Assembly: GCA_934045075.1 (NCBI GenBank)
Contig: OW203726.1
Coordinates: 12,126,037-12,190,036, forward strand
Source of the DNA: Yponomeuta sedellus
Taxonomy: Eukaryota; Arthropoda; Insecta; Lepidoptera; Yponomeutidae
Reading direction: 5' to 3'
Length of the DNA stretch: 64,000 bases
Shown here: positions 36,401 through 48,400 of the stretch, in pieces
How the letters are laid out: every line of letters begins with the position of its first letter
How positions within the stretch are numbered: the stretch's first letter is position 1
Translations under genes and position numbers: made by a program
The notes under the pieces: model-generated
Database searches by the model: none
What the model was told of the DNA's origin: nothing
What the model saw: only the letters and a program-made list of their open reading frames with translations

Positions 36401-39400
36401 ATGCATAGCTTGCACCACCAGAGAAGGTCAGTGGCTATCTTACGTAAATTCTCCATTGGGACTCGTCCGCTTTAACCTACAGATTAAGATAGAGTCATGT
36501 TCACCGCCTTATCAGAATCCAGATCGTCTACCATAAGTGCTTTTTATGTCTATTTATCTACCATAAGCTACTTTTGGCGATGCAGTCACTTTAGTTTAGG
36601 CTCTGTTAGTTTTTGCGGTCATTAGTGTCCTTATGTCACCTACATGTCACCGTATATAAGTGTTTATCAACAGATTGTACTTGTATGTGCCATGTAATAT
36701 TTTTAGATAGGTACCTAATTTTTTTTAGATATTTGAAAAAAATATTTGACACTTGAGAAACGCTATAGTTACTATTCACAGATTTAAATCTTATTTAGTC
36801 TATGTGGAACACAAACATAATTAGTATTATTATTTTAATTCTTTATTGCACTAATTACATGAGTAAATGTACAAGGGCGTGCTTAATGCAAGAAGCATTC
36901 TCTTCCAGCAAAGCTTTGGTTTTGAAGAGACTCACAAAGGGCAGTGCATGAAAAGAAGGTGAACTACAATAATAAACTTACATAAACACAGGAAGATACC
37001 ATAACTTAGGCCTATAGTAGGAACACAGACATAATACTACGTGTCAAACCAACTTCTTGATTTGTCATAGGTACTATAAGTTATTTGTGCACATTTTGTA
37101 ATTTTGTTTGGTCTTCATTTAGCAGTACTGGTAAGTGAGTACAATTCCACTTTACTACTCTTTCCTACTACGCTTTACTATTGTTTTTGAACATGTCAGT
37201 TGTTTGCACGAAGCTATGTAGCCGAGACTTGCTTTGAGAGGTATCGCATAACTGATAGTGATGTCGTAGCTTTCTTATGGGGAGAGTCAATATCGACCAG
37301 GGCGGTGGTCGAGATCGATTATCTGGAATGGTCTGAAGTGGTAAAAATACAGGACCGAAGTGAGGGAGGCTTTTGTCCAGAAGTACCCAGAAGTTGAGGC
37401 CGGTCTAGGTATAGTGACCATTTGGACCAGGAGAGTGGTCATATTCGGAGTGGTCAGAAGTGGCCCAGAACTGAAAATACTGATCCGATGAGAGGGAGGC
37501 TTTTGTCGAGCAGTGTCCAGAAGTCAAGGCCAGTCTAGAGATAAAGACCATTTCGGCTAAAACAGTGGACTGAAGTGAAGAAGACTAGTCCAGCGGTGCC
37601 CAAAAGTTTACGCTTGTCGAGGCATAGAGACAATTTCAACCAGAAGTGTATTCGAAATTCATTTTTATGTGATGGAGTTTATTTTTGTTACGGGATCTCC
37701 AGGTTTAATTGAAACAAATGATGATGGAAGTCTACAAAGAGTAATCTATCAGGCAGGGTACATATTTTTATTTTGCTGGCAATCTTTATATTGCCATCTA
37801 TTCGACCCCAGCGATACTCTATAGTAACGCCAAAAAAATTTCCAGCAAAGGGACACAAAAAAATAGGCTATGCTAAACCAACTCCAGCTATCGACGATAG
37901 GGCTGCTACAACTTGTAGTTTGTACCATATTTGTGTGTTGAAATATACATTATTTATGAGTTTTTTAATACTCAACGGAGATATTGCTGTTAAAATATGT
38001 AGTGATTACACTACATATTTTAACATGGAGTTAGAGACCGAGCTGGAATGCATACAATACTCATTTTTAAGCTTTACTTGACAATAACGGACGGGACCCC
38101 GGTTCAAACCGAACGATTCCAATGAAAACTGTTTAGAATAATAGAATTTTGATTTTTGAACGCACTCATGACGGGCGAAACTACTTGACATCTGTCAGAT
38201 GAGCTCAAAAAATTGACATCATGTTTCTTGGTTGTTGAAAGTGTGATTTCCCAAAATTGTGTGGCAATTAGATTGCTGGGCTTATAAAGGGTGACCCATA
38301 ATTTACGCAAAATGTAATATTAATAGAAAACACAGATTTTCAATTAAAAAGTTATTTTTTTTATTAATTCATAAAATATACAGATTGAGGTTATGTTTGG
38401 AATAGTACGTCGGATAAATGACCTCCACGGCTTTGCTGGCAAGTACGCACTCTTTTAATGAAATTTTGTATGACAGTTTCGCATAAACTTGGCTGAATTT
38501 CATTAATACACCGCCTAATTTCCTCCTTCAAGGCGTGGGTGGTCGTGGGCTTATTGGCATAAACCTTAGACTTCACAAACCCCCAAAAATTAACTTTTTA
38601 ATTGAAAATCTGTATTTTCTATTAATGTTACATTTTTCGTGAATTATGGGTCACCCTTTAATTCGTGTGAAGTGCGAAATAAGTTCAGGGACGGATCCCA
38701 GTGTTTTTGTTGTCGGGCGACGGATCGCCCAAAATATTATATTCTCGCGCGGTGAAAACGTGGTGCCGTGAAAGTGCACTGAAGGTAAGTAGCTTTCTGG
38801 GGAAAGAGCTCTTGGGATAGACGGGGAAGTCTAGGGATCCCCAGACCTTTCAGTGCACCCAGCCCGAACGGCGCCGGCTGCCAAGTCCAGAGGCGTCGAC
38901 GAAGACAGACTTTGTAAGTGGCTCGTTTTCTCATTAGTTTTTAACTATTAATATTTAGGTGGGTCCTATACCCGACAAAAACTAATCAAAATTTCTTACC
39001 ATTATGAGACGACAATGTTAAATCTGATAACTAAGTAGCCCTGCATCCATTCCACAACAGAGTGGAAATCGACAAGACACGTATTTTATTATAGCGAGTA
39101 AATTTAAAACTGGGTTAGAGCCGGACGGGTGAGCGGGCATAAAAAATTCACTGCACTGCATGAAAGCTTTTATGTGATGGAGTTTATTTTTGTTACGGGA
39201 TCTCCAGGTTTAATTGAAACAAATGATGATGGAAGTCTACAAAGAGTAATCTATCAGCCAGGGTACATATTTTTATGTTGCTGGCAATCTTTATATTGCC
39301 ATCTATTCGACCCCAGCGATACTCTATAGTAATGCCCAAATAATTTTGTTTGTCATAACGGCGAATTTTAGTACACCGGCAAAGTTAATGTACGTACATC

Positions 39401-42400
39401 CGTTACAGGGCATTGTTTACGGTTCTATAATAAGATCCCCGAAGACATCAACCTTATCAGAAACGTGGTCCAAGAAATGTGTAAGGAATATTTTAAAAAC
39501 CTATTTAGAGGCTACAAATCCACCCATGCCGGGACCCGAACCCGCGACCTCTAGCTAACCGTGCCACCGCTCTCTCAACTGAGCTAATGGGCATGAGTGA
39601 AATTTCTAACCACTTTACAATACTTCTCTGTATTACGTACAGGCAGCAACAGCTTAGCACGGGTTAGTGCATTAAAAAAAATGTAAGGAATATTTTGCGA
39701 TATTTTAGCTACTTTCTTTAAATATTAGTTAGATGACAAAGCTGTCAAACTTTGAAACCAGTTCAATGCATTTAGAATTTAAACTTTGTTAATGGACCAA
39801 ATTAAAAAAGCCTGAGTGTGAGTTTTTAGTGCTTCTTAATCACTAAAGAGTTATGAAACGCTCGTGGCCTAGTATAACCGAGTGATTGGAATCAATCACT
39901 TAGGCTAAGCAACAACAGGCGCGGTAAGGTACTGGAATGAAGACCATCCCGTGACTACCGCTAGTGGCATATTTTCCGAGAGCTTCCGTGCTTCGCAAGA
40001 AACATCAAGCCGTTGGTGCCGGCTGTCGTTAAGCCATGTTGGAGGCCTTATGGGCGGCTTGATAACTTTTAAGTTATAAACTTCTAAGTTTACAGTAAGG
40101 CCCGCCACTGTCTTACAATCCTCCACCAACCCGGCCTTGGACCCGGTGGTGGAGTATATAGCCTTACCTCCCGGTGATGCAGGCAGATATCCGTGCCCCA
40201 GCAGTGGGAGCATCATCACCATCAACCCATTATGTCGCCACCGAGAGGCACGGGTCTCTTCCCTGAGGAAGGTATAGGCCATACTCCACCACGGGGGCCA
40301 AGTCCGGATTGGTGGAGACATACCAAGGGTTGATATCATACAGATTTATGCATTTAAGGAGTCTATTAGGAAAATCAGGAATTAAGGTTAATAAATGAGT
40401 TTTTTTAGTCCGTTTTTTTCTCACGTCTTGTAAATCTTGTTTGAAATGTTTGATTTGAAACGTTGACAACGTAGCGTTTCTGTGCGACATTAAATAGGTA
40501 TAAAGATTACTTTTACTACATATTTTCTCGCAATTACCTTTGTATGTTTGCGAAATATATACTGAATTGGTACATCATTCATAGAACCACTGTATGTCTA
40601 GGAAGCAACAGTATGCACGTTTACACAGAACGTGACCTAATTCCTTTGATCCTAATTTAGAAGACAGGAACAAGAACACATTGTCTGTGCTTGGCAAACT
40701 GGGCGTTTGAGGATATCATTCTTTCATATTCACCGGAGAAATACTTAAGATATACCGTAGTTGTAGTTTTAGTAGGTGGGCACTTAACTACTTGAAATCT
40801 TTTGTTTCTGTCACTAATTACGTCACCAAAAAAAAAGTGTTACTAAATGTAAACGACCTACTTGGTCGTTCCGTTTCAAGACTTATTTAACCCAAGTACC
40901 GTGTTAGTGCCTTTTCCCATGCACCCGGCCGCCGTCCGGCCGCTGGGCCGGGTAAAGTAGTAATGTGTGAGCTCCAATGACATCTTTCACTTGCACAACG
41001 ACCGGCCGGCGACCGGAGCTCATACATTACTACATTACCTGGCTCGGCGACCGGCCGGGTGCATGTGAAAAGGCACTTACACAGCAAGTATCCTCTGCAT
41101 CATCATGACCTATTGAAAGCCACGTTTCCTCAGATGAACCCATGTAAAAATGAGTGACCATGCTTTTTATACACTACAAAAAAAATAACAGGAACCCAAA
41201 AAGAACACAAAACCAACCGTGACTCACCTGGCTGTAGTAGTCTAACGTCGAGGATCTTGTCCACCTGCGAGTTGTAAGCGGTGATGTGGAAAACGCACTC
41301 GGGCGAGTCCTGGATGCAGGTTATATTCACAGGAACCAGGTCTTCGGAGACCTGTTGCCACTTGACGGTACCAGCGCCGCTCGCGGAGACATGGAACACC
41401 TCCGCCCACAGCCTGTTAAGAATGACGATGACTGCATTACAAGCCTCTCGGAATAAGGAAGCTACATCAATAGTAATGCTCGTAAAATTTTATGCAGTAG
41501 CGGGAAAGAACAGGACATCGCGACGCTCAGTGGAGGATGATGGTCAGTATGGTCTGGCCGTATCCATGGAAATTCCCTCGTGATACCTCTCAAATTTGTA
41601 TAAAAAAGTTAACATGCTCTGTTCTGTTTTTGTTTTTGACTGTGTGTATGCTTTGTATTGAAACCTGTGTTTTGTTTCTGCTTTCTTTTTGTCTCTTGTA
41701 TCACATGGTAAGCTGTGTTTTTGGTATTGTGTCGTTGAATAAATGTTTTATCGATCTTAAAAATCAAATGCTAAGCATGTCGGTGGTCCAATAAATCTAA
41801 TAACGAATCGCTGCTTAATCAACTATCTTGTCATATCTGCAAGTGTTCATTTAAAGAAATTTCAATACGAAGAAGCTACGTTTAATTTAACAATACTGTC
41901 TTGTCACATTACTTTATCTATAATAATTTAATATTTTTTTATTTTATTATTCAGCAATTCTTATTTTCTGGTTATGATATAAAGTGTTCTCTATTGATTT
42001 ATCTATCCATTTTATAGCATGTTAAGTGTTTACACTTTTCTCTACTATATATTGCCGAGCAAATCTACCAACGCTCTGGTATGAAGTTATACTGTAAACT
42101 AAAAACACTTACACAAAAATAGATACAGACATGATTTGGTCATGCTTCGGGGATAGGCGACTGTATTTCCTCCTGAACATTGATAATTAAAGTTGCAGAT
42201 GCGATTCAATTCATCGTCTATAGTATTGCATGTTCAAACCAGCCACGAATACAAAGATTTTTCACTCGTTCTATATTTGAATAGTAAAATTAAATTAAAC
42301 ACTATCGGCCTCTGCAGAGCTCGCTCGATGCACGATTGAACGGCAATCAAGTTGGCCATGCATGTCACTGTTTGTTTACGCTTTTCACAGGATTCGTGTT

Positions 42401-45400
42401 TTAACATCGTATTGTGCATGGAGTCGGGTAATTATTTATAAAACTGGTGATTTGCGGCCTCACATTGCGAGGGCTCTGCAATATTTCGCTACCTGTGGGA
42501 ATTTCAAAACTAAGAATTGGTTAGTTTCATAGTAAACTTTAGGAGGAAGCGTATTCCGTTTTAATGTTATGGAATTTTAGGCTCAGTTTTTGCAATAAAT
42601 GTGGAAAAGCCTGGTGTTTAGGCGTATTTTAAATTATACAACGTGCTATTTCATTAGATAACTTCATGCTCTTATCAAAATCTTTTTTTTTTTTCATTTA
42701 ATAGAAACCCCAAAATTAAAAAAATACATGTTTGATCATCTAACTCCGTACCAAATTTCAACTTTTTTCCAGGAGATACAGAGAAAAAAGGCAGTGACAG
42801 ATGGACTGAAAGACAGACACGAGAGTGATTACTTAAGGGTTTTGTTTTTACATTTTCTATCTGGTATGGGACTCTAAATAAATAAGCACGCTTGTCTATG
42901 TCAGACAATTCACGGCAACAGAGTATTATTTTTTTATTACAACAGAACACGTAACTAAATTTTCCGTCCTTGCAGAAGCGTACCTACATACATTTTTAAA
43001 GACATTAGCGTTGCATGCTTCATTAAAAGTTTGGAAGCTATTTGTATGTATTTTTTATGTAGCCTATATACGTCCCCCTGCAGGGCACAGGCCTTCTCTC
43101 AAAAAGAGAGATTATGGGCTTAATTATCACACGTGCCCACAGCGGATTGGCAATTTCAAACGCTTGTTTAAATTGAGCTAATTTGTAAAATTTGTTTAAA
43201 ATACTTTGTTGCATTCGTATAAAAACAGTTTTTATTACGTCTAGTGCTCGTGTTAACCTTAGAAAATACTAATTTGTAAGTTTAACTTGAGCTAATTAAC
43301 TTAACATAAACGATCGATACATATACACAAACTTGGTACCTACGATAGATGATGAAAGAACTCGGCGATACCGTACCGCTGTCTATTTTCATTACATATG
43401 AAAACAGGAAATATATTTAATTGTCTGTTATTATAGTTATTACTTTATAAAATCACGATGGCTATTAAGAAAAACTATTATCTTACGTTAATGAAACGAA
43501 CATAAAGAATGTTCTCGCCACTTCAGTCTACCTGTTATCAGGAATTGCGAAAATAAAGTTTACCTAATAAACAGCAGAGATCTCTTTAGGAGACATAACA
43601 TAGTGAAGAAAAAGAAATACATATCAAATTAAAGAAGGAAAGACTGATAATATTCACAGTGCTCTACCTTAGGACACAAATTGTGAAGAAAAACATCGTG
43701 AGGAAACCCGCGGCTTGGTTGGTTCCGCACGTACAAGTCCTTCCTCTGGGCTAGGCCGATTAAGCTGTTAGGATGTTATAGGTGCTGGGCAACCCTACAC
43801 CATCTAAACAAGCAATGTCCCAGGCACTGGAGCGTGTGAGTCCCTTAACCCACCTATTGTGAGTGACGATGCCACTGGACGTTACATAAATCATTACGTA
43901 GATGCAAAGACCAGTGTTACCTTAGGAGATGTCCATCCCGGCGGCGTGAGTTCTGCCACGGGCTGTCTTCATAGCGGTACGCCTTGCGGAGGATGGGCGC
44001 GCAGGAGCACGAAGAAAGCTTGTTCCCCATGACGCTGCGCGTGCCGCACTCAGCGCACGTCACTATGCCGCCTGGAACACGTGAAAAAAAACAAACACTT
44101 AAGGATTGTCGGATAATCGAGCCTTGGGGCCCAGCAACTTATACATGAAACTGCGCGAACCGCACTCAGCGCAAGTTACAACATGCGAAAAAAAAGAAAC
44201 ATGTACTGTCGGAAAACCGAGCCTTGGGGCCCAGCACTAATACATTTCGATGCGCGTGCTACTCTCAGGGCAGGTCACCACCTAAAACACGCGCAAAAAA
44301 TGAAACAAATGATGAAATAATAATGAAGATATATAGAAGAAACTTGAAGATAGATACCCAATTCTTCACGCGGGTGTCGTAAAAGGCGACTAAGGGACTC
44401 AAACCGGGGGGTGGGCAGCAGCGCCCCCTGCAGTACAATTCCACTGAACTGCGATCCCCAACCCGCATGCCCAGCGTGGGGATTATGGGCATTACCCCCT
44501 ATGGCAGCACAACGTGTGGAATGGCCCCCAGTTCCCGGCCGCCCCGCTATTCCTGGCCATGGCAGCGGCCATGGTAACGGCGGGGCAGGGGGTGCTAAGA
44601 ATCACCGGGCTACCTCAGGCTGCCACAAACAACTGACCCTGGCAACGTTTAACGGACGCACTCTGAGGCTTGACCATCATCTAGCGCAGTTGGAAGTGGA
44701 GTTAGAGAACATTAAATGGCATGTTCTAGGGCTATGTGAAGTTCGTAGAGAGGGGGAGGACACCGTAACCCTAGACTCGGGCCATCTTCTCTACTTTCGC
44801 GAGGGTGATAAAATATCCCAGGGTGGCGTAGGTTTCCTTGTCAATAAGGCCCTCACTAACAACGTTGAAGAAATTTCCAGTGTGTCGACCAGGGTAGCAT
44901 ACCTGATCCTTCGGCTGTCTAAGCGTTACAGCATGAAGATCATTCAGGTTTATGCACCGACCTCGACACACTCGGATGATGAAGTGGAGGATATGTACGA
45001 AGACATATCCAAAGCCTTACATGACACCACGAAGGCTCACTTCAACGTTGTTATGGGGGACTTTAACGGCAAGGTGGGAACCCAGAGTGGCAACGAGTCC
45101 CGAATAGGGCCACATGGCTATGGAGTGAGGAATCACAGGGGGCAAATGCTCGTCAACTTCCTTGAGAAAGAGGAGTTATTCTTGATGAACTCTTTCTTCA
45201 AGAAACAGCCTCAAAGGAAGTGGACATGGCAAAGCCCCGACACTGTGACTAAAAATGAGATCGACTTCATTATGACGGATAGCAAGCACATATTCAGAGA
45301 TGTCTCTGTGATCAACAGGTTTAATACCGGATCCGATCACCGACTTCTCCGAGGCTCTCTGAATATCAACTTGAAGCTTGAAAGAACCAGTCTGATGAAG

Positions 45401-48400
45401 TCCACGCTCCGACCTAACCCAATCCAAATCATGGCGGGCACCGAGAAGTTCCAGCAGCTACTCGGGGACAGACTTGTTGCCTTAGAGCCCACCGACGACG
45501 CTGACGAGACCCTACAGAATCTGGTCGAAACTCTGAGGGACGAGGGCATCAAGTTCTGCAAAACGCAGTGGACTGTTAAGAAGTCCAAACTCTCGGCTGA
45601 GACTCTCGGGTTGCTGACAAAAAGACGGGAAACCACCCAAGCGACTTCGTCTGAGCAGTCAAACCTGAACAGGCAAATTGCGAAGATGGTACGGCGCGAT
45701 CTTCGGAGCTCCAACACACGCCTCATTGAAGAGGCGATATTGCAAAACCGAGGGTCCAAAGTATTCACTCAGCAGCTTGGCAGGAGCCACCTGACGAAGC
45801 TAAGAACGCACGACGGGAGGACCGTATTGTCGAAGCCGGAGATCTCCGCCGAGATAGAGGACTTCTATGGCCGATTATACGCTGCACATGCCCCTCGTTC
45901 CCAACGAGACGACCTCGATTCCAGAGCCACCCTGACACGCCACTACACCGACGAACTGCCTGACGTCAGTCAAGACGAGATCGTGTTAGCTCTGAGACAG
46001 CTTAAAAATGGAAAAGCCCCCGGTGAGGACGGAATAACATCAGAGCTTTTGAAAGCTGGAGGAGCCCCTGTTATTCAGGAACTACAAAAGCTCTTCAACG
46101 CCGTCCTTCACAGTGGGAGAACTCCAAAGGCGTGGAACAGGAGTTTGGTGGTGCTCTTTTTTAAGAAGGGTGACAAAACTCTTCTTAAGAATTATAGACC
46201 CATCTCGCTCCTGAGCCATGTCTATAAGCTGTTTTCACGAGTGATCACGAATCGTCTCGCCAGGAGACTCGACGAGTTCCAACCGCCGGAACAGGCCGGG
46301 TTTCGCGGAGGATATGGCACCATAGACCACATTCACACAGTGAGGCAAATTATACAGAAGTGCGAAGAGTATAATCAGCCCCTGTGTCTGGCCTTTGTGG
46401 ACTATGAGAAGGCCTTTGATTCTGTCGAAACCTGGGCTGTTCTGGAATCTTTACAGCGATGCCAAGTAGACTATCGTTATATCGAGGTGTTGAGATGTCT
46501 GTACGAAGCCGCCACCATGAGTGTTCAAGTACAGGGCCAGCAGTCTAAACCTATCCAACTGCGCAGAGGAGTAAGACAGGGGGATGTTATATCCCCGAAA
46601 CTGTTCACAAGCGCGTTGGAAGATATGTTTAAGACGCTGGACTGGAAAGGAAAGGGCATTAACATAAACGGCAACTACATCTCACACCTGCGATTCGCAG
46701 ATGACATAGTCTTAATGGCGGAGTCGCTAGAGGAGCTGAACCGGATGCTGACCGACCTAGCTTCAGCCTCGCGACGTATCGGTCTTGGCATGAATTTGGA
46801 TAAAACCAAGATCATGATCAACGGCCACATTGATCCGAGACCGGTCGTCGTACATGGTCACCTTCTCGAAATCGTTTCCGAATACATTTACCTTGGGCAG
46901 ATTTTGCAGTTAGGTAAAAACAATTTCGAGAGGGAGGCCAAGAGGAGGATCCAGCTGGGTTGGGCAGCGCTCGGTAAACTACGCCGGGTCTTCTCGTCAT
47001 CCATACCGCAATGCTTGAAAACGAAAGTTTTTAATCAGTGCGTCCTACCTGTCATGACCTACGGAGCCGAGACATGGACACTCACGAAAGGGCTGGTCCA
47101 CCAGTTCAAAGTCGCTCAGCGAGCTATGGAGAGAGCTATGCTCGGAGTTTCTCTGAAGGATAGGATTCGTAACGAATGCATCCGACAGAGAACCAAAGTT
47201 ATCGACATAGCTCAGAGAATCAGCAAGCTGAAGTGGCAGTGGGCTGGCCATATCTCGCGAAGAACCGACAACCGTTGGAGCAAACGTGTCCTTGAGTGGA
47301 GACCGCGACTCGGCAAACGTAGTGTGGGACGCCCTCCGACTAGGTGGGATGACGATCTGCGAAAAACTGCAGGCGGATGCTGGATGCGGCAAGCTGAAGA
47401 CAGGGCGCTATGGCGCTCATTAGGGGAGGGCTATGTCCAGCAGTGGACTAGTATAGCCTGACGATGATGATGACGATGAAGATATATAGAAACAAAAAGA
47501 CAGAAACTTTTACATGAAGTTGCGCATGCCGTACTCAGTGCATGGCACTATGCCGCCTGGAACACGCAATAAAAAGAAACACTAATGGATTGTTGGAAAA
47601 CCGAAAGACCTAGGGCCCAGAATCTCATACATGACGCTGGGCGTGCAACATTCAGCGCACGTCACTATGCCGCCGGCGGGAAAACGCGAAAAAAAAGAAA
47701 CACATATGAATTGTCGGAAAACCGAGCCTTGGGGCCCAGAAATGTATACATGCACGATGATGCACGTGCCATATTAAGCGCATGTCACTTTGCCGGCTGA
47801 AACACGCGAGAAAAAAGAAATACTTATTTGTGGCCGAAAAACTGAAAGCTTTAGGGCCCAGAAACTTATACATGATACTGCGTCTGCCACATTCGGCGCT
47901 GTTTATTTATTCAATATTTACTAACAGCTGAATGAAACGAATTATAGAATAATGACTAAGTCAAATCTTTTAGCCTAAATGCAAAGAAATAGTCTTTACA
48001 TTTTCAACAGTCTTGCTTAGGAGTTCAGATATTCTGCAGTTGATAACTTTTTACTTCATTAATAACAATAATAATAATGTAAACAGTTTACTAACATAGC
48101 ATATTATGCTATGTTAGTAAATTTGACTTATTAAGTCAAATTGTTATTAACACTATATGGGCCTTGCCTGAAGTAAATGAATAGTAATAATAATAAACAT
48201 GCATGAAGCGCTCGTGGCCTAGGCGAACCGAGTGATTGGAATTAATCACTTGGTTAAGCACCAACAGGCGCGGTCAGGTACAGAATGGGTGAGCGTCCCG
48301 TGACTACCGCTAGTGGCATTTTCCCAAGCGCTTCCGAGCTTCGCAAAGCACGTCAAGGCGTTGGTGCCGGCTGTCATAGAATGGCAGTCGTTAAGCCATG

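Larger units (their letters stand above)
44028..47890 (-). repeat. 117-bp tandem array of sif exon-2 acceptor/leader sequence (LINE-interrupted)
   Basis: Seven units start at the CAT-like positions 44028, 44144, 44243, 47513, 47630, 47749 and 47871. The first is the real exon-2 leader and start codon. Each unit carries variants of the leader (cactcagcgcacgtcac) and an upstream cttggggcccag block. Unit spacing is about 99-122 bp. Removing the LINE and one target duplication leaves 117 bp between units 3 and 4. Some units keep an AG acceptor (those at 44243, 47513 and 47749); others have lost it. Confidence 0.85.

Noticed and set aside
39905..40339. 144-codon minus-strand open frame
   Set aside because: Runs across two opposed copies of interspersed repeat family C; similar frames appear in other copies.
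45337..45768. 143-codon minus-strand open frame
   Set aside because: Antisense shadow within the LINE polyprotein.
44028..47890. Regularly spaced repeats resembling a CRISPR array
   Set aside because: Units are about 117 bp, diverged and contiguous without unique spacers, and derive from an exon of a eukaryotic gene.
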